Counted from the stretch's first letter, positions 16,967-26,567 are shown. The stretch is DNA of 64,000 nucleotides from Nitrosomonas sp. PY1 (GCF_022836435.1 NZ_BQXC01000001.1:2120121-2184120), one strand, 5' to 3'. Program-made: numbers and translations. The notes: a model not told the origin generated them from the letters alone.

Positions 16967-17947
16967 ATGAATAAATTATTTATTGCTTTCCTGATGATTT
17001 CATTAAGCTTTTTTAACAAATTTACTTACGCAGAAACTTGGACTCTACCACCGAACGGAATAGATATATTTGGTCAAATTAAAACGATAAAAGTTAACAG
17101 CAAAGACACTTTATTAGATATTGCGCGGCAGTATGATATAGGGCAAGCCGAGATCTTATTAGCAAACCCCAGTGTTGATCGTTGGTTACCAGAAGACAAT
17201 GATGAAGTAATTTTACCGAGTCGCTACATTATTCCCAATGTTGATCGCAAAGGATTGGTAATCAATTTAGCAGAAATGCGAGTTTATTATTTTCCCGAAA
17301 CCAAAAATAGCAATAATAAACCTGTCGTTATTACCCATCCCGTTGGTATCGGTAGAATGGATTGGATAACACCGTTAGGAACATCCAAAATTATAGAAAA
17401 AAAGAAAGATCCCACCTGGACTCCACCAAAATCACTTCAATTAGATCGCATTGCCAATGGCGAACAACCTTACCCGAGTGTTGTACCCCCGGGACCAACC
17501 AATCCTTTAGGAAAATACGCCTTGCGCTTAAGCATCACGGGAGGCAGCTACTTGATACATGGGACCATTAAGCCATTTGGAGTAGGAATGCGTGTATCAG
17601 CCGGATGCATTCGCATGTATCCAGAAGATATTGAAGCATTATTCAACAAAATCCCTGTTGGAACGCAAGTGCGCGTCATTAATGAACCCATAAAGCTTGG
17701 CTGGTTATTCGACTCACTTTTCATCGAATTACATCCTCCATTGGAAGAAGACCAAGAAAAATACCAAAACTATGAACGAAGAGTCATAACATTTATTAAT
17801 GATTTTTTCGCTTCACAAGGTGATAAAAGAATGCAAAATATCGAGATTGATCAGGAAGCCTTAAAGCAAGCTATACTCAAAAAAAGCGGAATACCTGTTT
17901 TAATATCACGCTCCGATATTGAAAATACTTTAGCAATTAATCCGTAA
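16967..17947 (+). CDS. L,D-transpeptidase with LysM domain (ErfK/YbiS/YcfS type)
   Basis: Such periplasmic enzymes form 3-3 cross-links in peptidoglycan or attach Lpp to it. A signal peptide covers about residues 1-22. A LysM-like module spans about 38-90. The YkuD catalytic domain spans about 95-235 with His198 in LIHGT and the SAGCIRM motif, giving catalytic Cys214 and Arg216. About 90 further residues form a C-terminal tail. It is convergent with an Lpp-like lipoprotein gene, separated by a shared terminator, and Lpp-type proteins are the substrate of the ErfK/YbiS group. The functional link is inferred from that neighbourhood. Confidence 0.92.
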   Translation: MNKLFIAFLMISLSFFNKFTYAETWTLPPNGIDIFGQIKTIKVNSKDTLLDIARQYDIGQAEILLANPSVDRWLPEDNDEVILPSRYIIPNVDRKGLVINLAEMRVYYFPETKNSNNKPVVITHPVGIGRMDWITPLGTSKIIEKKKDPTWTPPKSLQLDRIANGEQPYPSVVPPGPTNPLGKYALRLSITGGSYLIHGTIKPFGVGMRVSAGCIRMYPEDIEALFNKIPVGTQVRVINEPIKLGWLFDSLFIELHPPLEEDQEKYQNYERRVITFINDFFASQGDKRMQNIEIDQEALKQAILKKSGIPVLISRSDIENTLAINP

Positions 17948-17953
17948 ATAAAA

Positions 17954-17979
17954 AAGGCTCTATTATTTCATAGAGCCTT
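17954..17979. terminator. bidirectional rho-independent terminator
   Basis: A 10-bp perfect stem (AAGGCTCTAT / ATAGAGCCTT) with a 6-base loop lies between convergent genes. An A-run before the stem and T-rich DNA after it suit termination in both directions, for the L,D-transpeptidase and for the Lpp-like gene. Confidence 0.88.
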
Positions 17980-18003
17980 CTTCCATAAAACAAAAAAACT
18001 AAC

Positions 18004-18282
18004 TTATTTGTACATTGATTTGTTAAATGCACGACCAAGTCTTTCTTCAGTCGCAAGCGATCTTTTGTTAGCTTCATCCGCAATACGCAGTGCTTCACTG
18101 GCTTTGGAATTTGCCGCCGCCGCATCCGCCTTAGCAGAAGACGCATCAGACGCAACAGCATTGATTTTAGTTTGTAATTCCTCAAATTGTCCAGTCGTAG
18201 CACAACCTGTGAGCCCAATAAAAGCGCTTGATACTACCGCCAGTGTTAACATGCGAATTGAATGCTGGGTATTTACTTTCAT
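18004..18282 (-). CDS. Lpp/OprI-like alanine-zipper lipoprotein
   Basis: From ATG 18282, behind GAGGAGAT, the protein has 92 residues. A lipoprotein signal ends in LTGC with Cys27. The mature part of about 66 residues is an Ala/Ser/Lys/Glu-rich heptad helix (AVASDASSAKADAAAANSKA) and the last residue is lysine (NKSMYK). This is the design of E. coli Lpp and Pseudomonas OprI, whose C-terminal lysine is joined to peptidoglycan by an L,D-transpeptidase. Such an enzyme is encoded convergently next door. The longer frame to 18372 lacks a ribosome binding site. Confidence 0.88.
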   Translation of the reverse strand: MKVNTQHSIRMLTLAVVSSAFIGLTGCATTGQFEELQTKINAVASDASSAKADAAAANSKASEALRIADEANKRSLATEERLGRAFNKSMYK

Positions 18283-18502
18283 TCCGATCTCCTCAGTAAT
18301 TGATCCTATTTCCAAGATACATATAATATCCGCTATTTCACTAGCCACTGACATTTTTATGAATATCAGCAACCTGCTGGGATCTTATCCGATTTTTTCT
18401 GTGAAATAAACGAATTTTGCGACAAATGCTACTACCATAAGCATATTGTTACTTATTTGTCACAATATGCCATCAATGCTATCGGTGAAGATCAGCATTA
18501 AT

Positions 18503-18703
18503 TTAGGCAGTCGTATTAATATTTTGCCCTAGGTGTGGCGGTAAACTTTGTATGGGGGAACTCTCAGGTATCGCTTCAATCAAAGTAAGCGCACCTGCCG
18601 CATTAATATCCATAGCCTTTTTAAGCACTGCAATACTTACCGCCTGATCGGTTTTTACGCTATTCATTGCAGTTGCAGTATTGGCGATATCAGCAATGTC
18701 CAT
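18503..18703 (-). CDS. YjfB-like putative motility protein
   Basis: A 66-residue protein with the family's layout: DIANTATAMNSVKTDQAVSI, then VLKKAMDI, then LIEAIP and the C-terminal LPPHLGQNINTTA. YjfB is a small conserved protein of Bacillus and many proteobacteria, linked to motility only by annotation. AAGGAGAATATA precedes the ATG. No flagellar gene is nearby. Function unknown. Confidence 0.85.
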   Translation of the reverse strand: MDIADIANTATAMNSVKTDQAVSIAVLKKAMDINAAGALTLIEAIPESSPIQSLPPHLGQNINTTA

Positions 18704-18774
18704 TATATTCTCCTTACTTTAGGAAGATAATAAACTTAACGGAACAATACGCCAATATTTGAGTGGTTAGCTTA

Positions 18775-19401
18775 TTACTCTTTTTTAAGGAATGTTGATA
18801 CAGCTTTCTTAAAGTGATCTTTCCAATCCTGCCCAACTTTTAGCGGGATCTTTATAGTGAATTCTTTATCGTCTAAGCCTTTTCCAATAAGATAAATTGT
18901 GTAATATCCCAAATCTGTGAGTTTTAATGTGTGCGTCATCACACCAGATGCATGCTTTTGTGCCGGAATAACCAACATTTCCACCTCCTTGACAAGCGCC
19001 TTGTCTCGATTACCATCTGCACGTTCGTTCTCATCATCGATTCTTACTAAGCGCAAGGCCAAAGGAGTGTCACGAATGGATTCTGGATAGAGCAAATCGA
19101 TACTAATGTCTAATATACCTGGGCCAGGCATTTTGCCGCATTGAATCGCAAGATTAGGTGTATGAATAGCATTCTCAGGCATTTCGTAATCACTCGAAAG
19201 ATAGTAGCCAGAATAACCTATTGTCGCCGAGCTGGTTTCTATTGTGCAGGTACCACCACGAAAACCTTTAGGGTAAGTATCTGAAACATCTCCCTGAGAA
19301 CTGGCCTGATACAATGCGCCAAAAGTTATAAAAAGCAAGAAAACTGCAATCCCCACCAGTATCTGATTTTTATGTGAAGATAACATTGATTGTGTCGGCA
19401 T
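18775..19401 (-). CDS. hypothetical membrane-anchored protein
   Basis: A 208-residue protein with one hydrophobic segment at about 14-30 and an extracytoplasmic domain with two cysteines (GGTCTIE and AIQCGKMPGPG) that could pair. The soluble part is beta-rich in pattern (YYTIYLIGKGLDDKEFTIKIPL). I do not recognise a family. AAGGAATTTC precedes the ATG. It appears monocistronic. Confidence 0.75.
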   Translation of the reverse strand: MPTQSMLSSHKNQILVGIAVFLLFITFGALYQASSQGDVSDTYPKGFRGGTCTIETSSATIGYSGYYLSSDYEMPENAIHTPNLAIQCGKMPGPGILDISIDLLYPESIRDTPLALRLVRIDDENERADGNRDKALVKEVEMLVIPAQKHASGVMTHTLKLTDLGYYTIYLIGKGLDDKEFTIKIPLKVGQDWKDHFKKAVSTFLKKE

Positions 19402-19560
19402 GAAATTCCTTACGATAAAAGGCCATTCAAAATTAGTAACGTAATTGGTTAAATAGTACTACAAGCATCATTTTTAATTATTAAGATTTTACATTGCAAA
19501 TTACCTGAATCTAAAATATAACTTGATTTTATCAACGCACTTAAAAGGGAAGCAATCATC

Positions 19561-19773
19561 GTGTATAAAGAATATAAAGTATTGCATATCGTTGAAGGCG
19601 GCATTGGCACATTGTTTCTAGGATCGTCCGGAATTCCCATCAAGCAGCTAGAAACAACTTTGAACAAAGAGGCTGCAAACGGCTGGACATTGGTCTTTCA
19701 ATTTGTCGAGAAAAAACGCTTTCTACTTTTTTGGGAAAGAGAAGCTGTCATCGTGACACTAGCACGCGAATAG
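19561..19773 (+). CDS. DUF4177-like small protein
   Basis: A 70-residue protein starting at GTG behind AAAAGGGAAGC. It reads YKVLHIVEGG, LETTLNKEAANGWTLVFQ and ends FWEREAVIVTLARE, matching the pattern of DUF4177 proteins, short alpha/beta proteins of unknown role. No signal peptide. Nothing nearby suggests a function. Confidence 0.75.
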   Translation: MYKEYKVLHIVEGGIGTLFLGSSGIPIKQLETTLNKEAANGWTLVFQFVEKKRFLLFWEREAVIVTLARE

Positions 19774-19850
19774 AAATCAATCGGAGCTATAAGTTCGATG
19801 TATACTTTTAAGAATGGTTTCTCGCTCACTTCAGCATCAAATCAATTGTT

Positions 19851-20252
19851 ATGAAATCAAAGCGACAGCTTGAGGAAGATGAAGAAGAAATTAGGACTCT
19901 AGTGCGCAGACTACCGAATGAACAACGATCCGTTTTTTATAGTCAAGTTGAAGAAAATTTGAAAGATCCTGACACATATGCTGCACTCAACTTTATTTTT
20001 ATCGCTGGACTGCACCACTTCTATCTAGGTAAATGGATTCGCGGTACGATCAATATCACTATATTCCTGTTAGGTGTAGCATTCATCGTAGCAAACTATT
20101 TTCTGATTGGGTTTCTGATTATCTTAGCAATTAGTATTATTGAATTATGGGCACTTTTTCAAGCACAGCACATAGTTCATGCATACAACAATAAGCTTAT
20201 GAAAGTGATTTACCAAGGACTAGCATGTAAGCAAATACATTCCGATAAATAA
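19851..20252 (+). CDS. TM2-domain-like membrane protein
   Basis: A 133-residue protein with a charged N-terminal helix of about 45 residues, then ALNFIFIAGLHHFYLGKWIRGTIN, which resembles the TM2 signature of a hydrophobic helix followed by HxFYLGK. Two hydrophobic segments and a third weaker one follow, with ELWALFQAQHIVHAYNN after them. TM2 proteins have no settled function in bacteria. The ATG at 19851 follows a weak ribosome site. Confidence 0.7.
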   Translation: MKSKRQLEEDEEEIRTLVRRLPNEQRSVFYSQVEENLKDPDTYAALNFIFIAGLHHFYLGKWIRGTINITIFLLGVAFIVANYFLIGFLIILAISIIELWALFQAQHIVHAYNNKLMKVIYQGLACKQIHSDK

Positions 20253-20256
20253 CAAG

Positions 20257-20337
20257 ATGCTTATGGCTTATGTTATGTTAGCGTTAGTTGGAGTATGCCT
20301 AACATCCATGCTTTTGCTAAAAAGCTTTAGAAAATAA
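20257..20337 (+). CDS. possible 26-residue single-helix membrane peptide
   Basis: Four bases after the TM2-like gene an ATG opens a 27-codon frame giving a hydrophobic helix (VMLALVGVCLTSMLLL) and the basic end KSFRK. The tight spacing would fit an operon partner, but there is no clear ribosome site and the end overlaps the convergent porin gene. Treat as tentative. Confidence 0.25.
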   Translation: MLMAYVMLALVGVCLTSMLLLKSFRK

Positions 20338-21622
20338 TTTGCGTACGAAAAGAAAATATCGACAGATGATCTCGTCTTACTGGGGTATTGTTCCCTGCAT
20401 TACCAAGCATTGCTTCGGCAATACTGTAATTTGCCATAAAGCGAATATTTGGATGAGGGTACCAGTTCATACCCAAAGAGAGTACCTCGGACTGGCATTT
20501 AGAAGTACCCGTCTTGCACGGATTCTCCATTAGATTCTGGCTCGAATTTTCAGCAAAGTCATAACGCCCTACCAGTTCCAGAGCACCCCATTTTCCCATA
20601 GGTTGTGGTTTCCGAAAAACACCACGATCTTTACTGTAAATGGTTTGTTCTCCAGTTAAAAACCAACTCGCTTGCACGTAATAGGCATGAATCAATGAAT
20701 CCTTGAGTGCGCCAGTAGTAGTTTGATGCGTGTTATCTAATTTTGAAATAGCATACTCACTCTGTAAAGTCAGAGACTTGAATGCGTACGCTGCTTCTGT
20801 GGAAAAAGTAGATTGGCTATTATGATCAGGCGCAACAGGTGCTGCACCTGCAGTACCCAGTGATAGCTTGAAGCCACTAAAACCACCGTACACATCAGTT
20901 ACTTTCGCAGGCAGAGAATCTCGATTGGAAGTATCCCGACTGACAGAAAACCCCAAATGCAAAGTGTTATTTGCTTGATTAATCGGTAGCCAGTAAACGC
21001 GACCACCGTAAGTAACGCCTTCTAGCGGCAAACCTAAATGTGATAAGCTCATGACATTAACACCAACCCTCAGGTTATCCTTAACCACAGCACGGTAACC
21101 GATACCTGTTTGGAATTGCCGACCACTATACATACCCGAAGATGAGGTAGAAGGACGTTCACTAAAGGTTATATCGCTCGCGCTAGTAAGCTCTTCCATT
21201 CCCCGATAAGCCTTGAACTGACCAACAGTTAATTCCCCAGGTCCAATTTGGGTTGCTATCCATACTTCACGAAGGCTGTGCGGAAAAGGCGTCTTGACAG
21301 CATAGTTATTGTCAAGCCTGAAACTAAAACGCTGCACTTTTGCCGAGAACATGACGTAGTTCCTCCGCCAACTGAAACCATCATTACTATTACCGTCCAA
21401 CAATTGACTACCAAATGCAGGATAATCAGCATGCGCATGATCCGGATAAAGTGAATGCATATCCATATAAATACGAGTATTCATTCCGAACTCATACTGA
21501 CCGTCTGCAGACTTGATTTTAGGACCACTATTAAAAACGATGTCAGAAGCATGGCAGGAAAATATTACTACCTGCGCTATACATATACAGGAAAAACCGA
21601 AAATTCTTACAAAGCGCCTCAT
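20327..21622 (-). CDS. phosphate-selective porin O/P family protein
   Basis: A 431-residue outer-membrane protein with a signal peptide of about 25 residues and a 16-strand-like barrel. It has the family's opening (FNSGPKIKSADGQYEFGMNTRIYMD), the REVWIATQIGPGELTVGQFKAY block and a C-terminal strand IFSFRTQIIF ending in Phe. OprP-type porins pass phosphate or other anions. No pho box or phosphate genes are evident nearby, so substrate is open. Confidence 0.87.
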   Translation of the reverse strand: MRRFVRIFGFSCICIAQVVIFSCHASDIVFNSGPKIKSADGQYEFGMNTRIYMDMHSLYPDHAHADYPAFGSQLLDGNSNDGFSWRRNYVMFSAKVQRFSFRLDNNYAVKTPFPHSLREVWIATQIGPGELTVGQFKAYRGMEELTSASDITFSERPSTSSSGMYSGRQFQTGIGYRAVVKDNLRVGVNVMSLSHLGLPLEGVTYGGRVYWLPINQANNTLHLGFSVSRDTSNRDSLPAKVTDVYGGFSGFKLSLGTAGAAPVAPDHNSQSTFSTEAAYAFKSLTLQSEYAISKLDNTHQTTTGALKDSLIHAYYVQASWFLTGEQTIYSKDRGVFRKPQPMGKWGALELVGRYDFAENSSQNLMENPCKTGTSKCQSEVLSLGMNWYPHPNIRFMANYSIAEAMLGNAGNNTPVRRDHLSIFSFRTQIIF

Positions 21623-21655
21623 GTCTTGTCGAAGCGTGCAACTATTAGGTAAAAA

Positions 21656-22177
21656 TCATTGTAGCGGATTGACCGCAGTACAATACTCACCTACCCAGTG
21701 TGCTTTAGTCTCTGCTGAAACAAACATCGGAGCACCATTTACCGCGCTATCGAATTCAGTACTACCTGCAAAGCTTTCCGTTGTAATGAAGGTACCTTGA
21801 GCCGTCCCATTACCTTGGAAATGAGAATTCTTGCAAGATAAATCCATTTTGTAACTATTGCCGATACGAGTGGCATTTTGCACAGTGCATCCTGAGCGAT
21901 TCTCGTAAAAGTATGTTGGAATTTCCTGTTGTGCCATTTCTGCAGTAATACAAATATGCGAGATAACCGCACCATTATCAATTTTTGGCATCTTGATGCC
22001 ATATTGGTTGGCAAGCTTTTGTAGCTGTTGCATATTCTCAGATGGAATATGCGGCACTAAAGCCAACAAATCGGATCGCGTAGTAACCTCCCACAACCCA
22101 ACACGGATATGCTCATGCGCAAATACAGAAAATGACATGAATATACCGAATAGAACTAATACTGCATGGACCTTCAT
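21656..22177 (-). CDS. DUF3617-like exported protein
   Basis: From ATG 22177 the protein has 173 residues with a signal peptide ending at VFAHEH. The mature part starts GLWEVTTR, which is the hallmark of DUF3617, and has four cysteines (HICITAEM, GCTVQ, LSCKNS, EYCTA) that probably form two disulphides. A start at 22207 is also possible, since AAGAG precedes it. Role unknown. It sits between the porin and trmB on the same strand. Confidence 0.78.
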   Translation of the reverse strand: MKVHAVLVLFGIFMSFSVFAHEHIRVGLWEVTTRSDLLALVPHIPSENMQQLQKLANQYGIKMPKIDNGAVISHICITAEMAQQEIPTYFYENRSGCTVQNATRIGNSYKMDLSCKNSHFQGNGTAQGTFITTESFAGSTEFDSAVNGAPMFVSAETKAHWVGEYCTAVNPLQ

Positions 22178-22223
22178 GGCATAAGCATAACCAACAACCA
22201 AAGACATTCTCTTAATTGTCTAG

Positions 22224-22925
22224 TCATATCGATTTGTCTTGCTTCTTCAAAAAAATCAAATCCCAAATACTGTGACCCAACCTAACACCACGTTGTTCAA
22301 ATTTGGTGACTGGTCGATAATCAGGGCGTGGCAAAAAATCATTCGTGCTGTTTCGCAAACAAGGTTCTTGTTTCAGCACTTTCAGGATATGCATCGCATA
22401 ATCTTCCCAATCGGTAGCAATGTGAATATACCCGCCAGGTTTTAAGCATTTACACAAACGATCTACCAAACTGGGTTGAATCAAACGGCGCTTATGATGC
22501 CTAGCTTTAGGCCAAGGATCAGGAAAAAAGATATGAACCCCATCCAAAGATTCCGAAGGCAGCATATAGCGCAAAATCTCAACCGCATCGTGCTGAATTA
22601 TGCGCAGATTGGTCAAACCTAGGTCCTCAATTTTATTCAGTAAACTACCCACGCCCGGTGTATGCACCTCAAGTCCCAAATAATCATTGTGCGGATTTAA
22701 ATGTGCAATAGTAGCGGTACTTTCTCCCATACCAAATCCAATCTCCAGTATTTTGGGCGCTTGACGGCCAAACACTTTCTCAAAATCGAGAATATCTCTC
22801 TGAAAAACAATACCATAGCGCGACAGCAATGTCTCGCAAGCGCGACGTTGCGCACTGGACAACCGACCTTGACGCAGAACAAAACTGCGAATCGCATGTT
22901 GTGTAGCCAGATCAATGCCCGTCAT
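22224..22925 (-). CDS. trmB: tRNA (guanine-N7)-methyltransferase
   Basis: TrmB methylates G46 in the tRNA variable loop. The 233-residue protein has the SAM-binding loop LEIGFGMGEST, the NPHNDYLGLEVH block and the family motif FFPDPWPKARHHKRRL. It lies 6 bases after thiG on the same strand and is probably co-transcribed with thiS and thiG, an arrangement common in betaproteobacteria. Confidence 0.95.
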   Translation of the reverse strand: MTGIDLATQHAIRSFVLRQGRLSSAQRRACETLLSRYGIVFQRDILDFEKVFGRQAPKILEIGFGMGESTATIAHLNPHNDYLGLEVHTPGVGSLLNKIEDLGLTNLRIIQHDAVEILRYMLPSESLDGVHIFFPDPWPKARHHKRRLIQPSLVDRLCKCLKPGGYIHIATDWEDYAMHILKVLKQEPCLRNSTNDFLPRPDYRPVTKFEQRGVRLGHSIWDLIFLKKQDKSI

Positions 22926-22931
22926 TGAAAA

Positions 22932-23750
22932 TCAAACAGGCTTTGGGGCGCTTTTTTTATCACCAAGCGTTTGTGCAATTACACCATCGACCGGGGAACT
23001 AGGACTGGCACTATAGAGTTTTCTCGCCATACGTCCGGCCAAATAGGCTTCACGCCCAGACTCCACTGCTTTGCGCATTGCAGATGCCATCAGTACCGGA
23101 TCTTTCGCCATCGCAATGGCGGTGTTCATCAACACACCATCGCATCCCAACTCCATCGCAATGGTCGCATCCGATGCCGTACCAACGCCGGCATCGACGA
23201 TCACCGGCACTTTTGCATTGTCGATGATGATCTGTAAATTCCAAGGATTCAGAATTCCCATACCGGAACCAATTAATGACGCCAACGGCATGATGGCAAC
23301 ACATCCTATCTCTTCCAACTGCTTAGCAAGAATAGGATCATCCGAGGTATACACCATTACCTCAAAACCTTCCTTGATCAGAATTTCTGCAGCCTTCAAC
23401 GTTTCCACCACATTTGGAAACAACGTTTTCGGATCGCCTAGAACTTCCAGCTTGACTAAGCTGTGGCCATCCAACAACTCCCTTGCCAAGCGCAAGGTGC
23501 GCACAGCATCGTCAACTGTGTAACAACCTGCGGTATTCGGTAATAAGGTATATTGTGACGGCGGCAAAACATCCAACAAATTCGGTTGATCCGCTGTTTG
23601 CCCGATATTGGTACGACGAATCGCCACGGTGATAATCTCCGCACCACTGGTCTCGACCGCTGTGCGCGTTTCATTGAAATCCTTGTACTTACCTGTGCCA
23701 ACCAGCAAACGGGAAGTATATGATTTGCCGGCGATCACCAAGTTATCCAT
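22932..23750 (-). CDS. thiG: thiazole synthase
   Basis: ThiG builds the thiazole phosphate of thiamine from deoxyxylulose phosphate, dehydroglycine and ThiS-thiocarboxylate. From ATG 23750 ([24 protein letters not shown] split here: AGG-like site AAGGA precedes it) the protein has 272 residues. The Schiff-base lysine lies in [10 protein letters not shown] and the phosphate-binding glycine regions PVIVDAGVG and GCDGVLMNT are present. The longer frame to 23804 adds residues unlike the family. Confidence 0.95.
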   Translation of the reverse strand: MDNLVIAGKSYTSRLLVGTGKYKDFNETRTAVETSGAEIITVAIRRTNIGQTADQPNLLDVLPPSQYTLLPNTAGCYTVDDAVRTLRLARELLDGHSLVKLEVLGDPKTLFPNVVETLKAAEILIKEGFEVMVYTSDDPILAKQLEEIGCVAIMPLASLIGSGMGILNPWNLQIIIDNAKVPVIVDAGVGTASDATIAMELGCDGVLMNTAIAMAKDPVLMASAMRKAVESGREAYLAGRMARKLYSASPSSPVDGVIAQTLGDKKSAPKPV

Positions 23751-23804
23751 AAAATCCTTATACTGCATGCAATTAATTGTGAACAAGCAAAATAAACCAA
23801 GCAC

Positions 23805-24008
23805 CTAACCGCCACCGACTGCCACAACGACTTCCAATTGATCGCCATGCGCCAATAATTGTTCGGAGAACTGGCTACGCGGCACGATTTCACCATTACG
23901 CTCAATGGCAAAGCGTTTACCGTGCAAGGCAAGATGATCAATCAGTTGCGTGACATTAATCGGTGCTTCAAATTGCTGAGATTGACCATTAATGGTAAGT
24001 TGTATCAT
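23805..24008 (-). CDS. thiS: sulfur carrier protein ThiS
   Basis: A 67-residue ubiquitin-fold protein beginning MIQLTINGQ and ending VVVAVGGG, with the C-terminal Gly-Gly that becomes the thiocarboxylate for ThiG. The ATG at 24008 is chosen because it gives the family's usual length; the frame continues upstream to 24095 without support. It lies 54 bases before thiG in the same operon. Confidence 0.94.
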   Translation of the reverse strand: MIQLTINGQSQQFEAPINVTQLIDHLALHGKRFAIERNGEIVPRSQFSEQLLAHGDQLEVVVAVGGG

Positions 24009-24212
24009 GAATGACAAAGCTGGAGTCGATATTTTGGGCTGGCACAATAAACAATCAAAAATTAGATGAATTTTATCATGCAGTGATTGGCTCATTTGAG
24101 AAATTTATCGCTATCGTGATGAGTCGATTTGACATTGCTCAAAAAGAAAGCGTATGCACAAAAACATTGTTTGACTTTTAGAATCAATTTGGTTCGTTAC
24201 AGAAAAAACACC

Positions 24213-24611
24213 ATGAAAAATAATACAGTCGTTTGGTTTGAAATTTACGTACAAGACATGGAGCGCGCTAAAGCATTCTATGAGTCTGTACTCGCAATAA
24301 AGTTGGAGAAAATGCCAGCACCGACAACGGAAATGAATATGGAAATGTGGCGTTTTCCTTCAGATAAGGACACCGCTCAAACTACCTACGGTGCATGCGG
24401 CATGTTGATCAAAATGGAAGGCGTTCCCTCTGGCTGTGGCGGTACACTCGTTTATTTTGCTTGTGAGGATTGCGCGGTAGAAGCAGCGCGAGTTGCCGAG
24501 AATGGTGGCAGTATTTTCAAGGAAAAAATGTCTATTGGTGAGCACGGTTTTATCGTTCTCGCTAAGGATACCGAAGGCAATATGATTGGCTTCCATTCCA
24601 TGGATTTCTAA
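24213..24611 (+). CDS. VOC-family (glyoxalase-like) protein
   Basis: From ATG 24213 the protein has 132 residues: NNTVVWFEIYVQDMERAKAF at the start, a GGTLVYFACEDC block in the middle, and KDTEGNMIGFHSMDF at the end. This is the paired beta-alpha-beta-beta-beta fold of the vicinal-oxygen-chelate group, of the PhnB/extradiol-like type. Substrate unknown. It may bind a metal but the ligands cannot be fixed from the sequence alone. Confidence 0.82.
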   Translation: MKNNTVVWFEIYVQDMERAKAFYESVLAIKLEKMPAPTTEMNMEMWRFPSDKDTAQTTYGACGMLIKMEGVPSGCGGTLVYFACEDCAVEAARVAENGGSIFKEKMSIGEHGFIVLAKDTEGNMIGFHSMDF

Positions 24612-24926
24612 AAATCTACTGCGATAGGCGGAATGCGTGATGTAACTCTTTCATTTGTAAGAAAGTCGGAATTTTTCTGCTTTTTCTATGAACAACTAGA
24701 GGCAATCAATCCAATTCAGTTCTCGGTAAAAAGCCTGGGCAGCCTTTTCAAATTACATGCCCATTACCACAGATGCCAAGATGCACTCCCCGCAACATAC
24801 ACACATGAGATGCCGTCAATCTAGCCCTGAAGCGCAATAGCACATGGAATGAAGTAATAAAAACCAGTACGGGATTTATAGCTTTCAACAATACCCAGTA
24901 ATTTCCTGCGATTAATGCCACTTTCG
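24612..24926. other. intergenic stretch, no supported gene
   Basis: About 315 bases between the convergent VOC and beta-helix genes. A 63-codon frame at 24633-24824 has no ribosome site and no recognisable content. No strong hairpin is evident. Confidence 0.45.
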
Positions 24927-26567
24927 TTAAGTAACAATATCATTGTTGGAAACTCTGATACCTACAGCAGGAATATCCGATACAGCATAATTAACTTGGT
25001 TTTCTGAAACGATATATCCTGTAGATCCCGTCTCAATTCGGATGGTCTTGTTGGCTGCATAACTACGAACGGTATTGTTCTGCACAATAGCATTTGCAAC
25101 ACCATTGACACGTATACCGCTATGGCCTTTAGTCATCATTATATTGTTATTGCGTGCAACAGCATTGGCACCCAACGTCATGCCTTGAGCAGAATTGCTA
25201 ACGTTGTTATCCATACTGATATTATTCGCAGTGAACGACAAATTGCTATTTGCCGAACCAACCCCAAAAATTCCATAGTAATACGGTTTTGAAAGTACAT
25301 TCCCCAAAATACTGACATTAGTCAAGTTGCCATTGAGTGATATACTTGCATAACCGTATTTAATTGTATTTCCATTGACGATGGTATCTGTTGCAGTCGA
25401 TATTTTTATCGGATTGTGATAAGTATCCGATGCTTGATATACCATAGCCATGACATTTCCTGTTACAACCACATCTGAAACCCTACTCAAATTTATTCCG
25501 GCATTGTAAAATTGATTATTGCTGATATTTATTCTTGTTGCTGTTCCTGATCCAGTGTCAGAAACATCTACAGCTATCAGATCCGACGCAGCAAGAGGGG
25601 TGTCATTATAAAAACGGTTATCCGCAACAGTTATATCAGTAATGCTCCGATTGGGACCACGAGCCTCAATCATGTAAGTTGACATATTGATAATATCATT
25701 ATCAACAATCCTGAATCTTGAATTGTCAACACTATCAATCTCGCCTACTCCAGCTCTTCCCAATTCAAGTCTATTTCCCTGAATCAGATAATCACGCGCA
25801 CCGTTACTAACGGTAATAGATCCGCCGCTATGGCCAACCACAGAACCCTGTATATTTGTGTTGTATATGTAGTTGTTAGTTATCCTTGTGCCTTGGCTTC
25901 CAGATAAGTGGATACCGTTACCGTTGCAATTTGTAATAGTATTGGCATCAAATACATTTCCAATACTCGCATAATTTCCAGATCCAGTTTCTTGAATAGC
26001 CTCACCCGGAGCCGCATCGATTGTCACATCTCTAATCGTATTATTACTGTGTGCCGCATGTATTTCCGATGCTATCTCCCAACGATAGTATGACCAATTA
26101 GACCTATTACCGTTTAACGTCAATCCGAATATTTCGCACCCATCAGCCGTAAAGATCGTATCAAACGACAAGAATACCTTCGGAGACACGCAATTAAGAC
26201 CGCCAGCCAATGTAAATGACGCTCCCATAACGCTAATTGTTTTAGTTGCAGTATCGATTGATGCTATTTTCGAATTTGATGTCGTGTAGTGAGTGCTGTC
26301 TACATACAACCCAATTTGCTGACCAACTTCAAACCCTGTTACATTAGCCACAACAATTGATGTTGCTCCATTCGTTATGGTAGCACTTGATGTTGTAATA
26401 ATCTGATTGATACGTTTTACTATTGCACCATATCCGAATATTTTTTGTTTTGGCAATAACTGTATCTTGCGATCAACCAAATAGGTTTTTCCTGGTGTTA
26501 GGTTGATTATTCCTCCAACGCCGGCTGAATTTATTGCATTCTGAATCGTAGTAGAATCAATAGTCAT
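24927..26567 (-). CDS. right-handed parallel beta-helix repeat protein
   Basis: A 546-residue protein rich in Asn, Thr, Ser and Ile with repeated turns such as NTITNCNGNGIHLSGS, RITNNYIYNT and VVTGNVMAM, typical of pectate-lyase-like beta-helices (about 140-540). The N-terminal 40 residues (IDSTTIQNAINSAGVGGIIN and LTPGKTYLV) are the usual cap. No obvious signal peptide is present, which is odd for a carbohydrate-active enzyme. Start is taken at 26567; a start at 26579 is equally possible. Substrate unknown. It may act on a polysaccharide or be a structural fibre. Confidence 0.8.
   Translation of the reverse strand: MTIDSTTIQNAINSAGVGGIINLTPGKTYLVDRKIQLLPKQKIFGYGAIVKRINQIITTSSATITNGATSIVVANVTGFEVGQQIGLYVDSTHYTTSNSKIASIDTATKTISVMGASFTLAGGLNCVSPKVFLSFDTIFTADGCEIFGLTLNGNRSNWSYYRWEIASEIHAAHSNNTIRDVTIDAAPGEAIQETGSGNYASIGNVFDANTITNCNGNGIHLSGSQGTRITNNYIYNTNIQGSVVGHSGGSITVSNGARDYLIQGNRLELGRAGVGEIDSVDNSRFRIVDNDIINMSTYMIEARGPNRSITDITVADNRFYNDTPLAASDLIAVDVSDTGSGTATRINISNNQFYNAGINLSRVSDVVVTGNVMAMVYQASDTYHNPIKISTATDTIVNGNTIKYGYASISLNGNLTNVSILGNVLSKPYYYGIFGVGSANSNLSFTANNISMDNNVSNSAQGMTLGANAVARNNNIMMTKGHSGIRVNGVANAIVQNNTVRSYAANKTIRIETGSTGYIVSENQVNYAVSDIPAVGIRVSNNDIVT

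Noticed and set aside
22932..23804. Longer thiG frame starting at 23804
   Set aside because: The extra 18 residues are hydrophobic and unlike the family; ATG 23750 has a ribosome site.
24927..26567. Beta-helix protein considered as a phage tailspike
   Set aside because: No phage structural gene lies nearby and the locus is ordinary chromosome.
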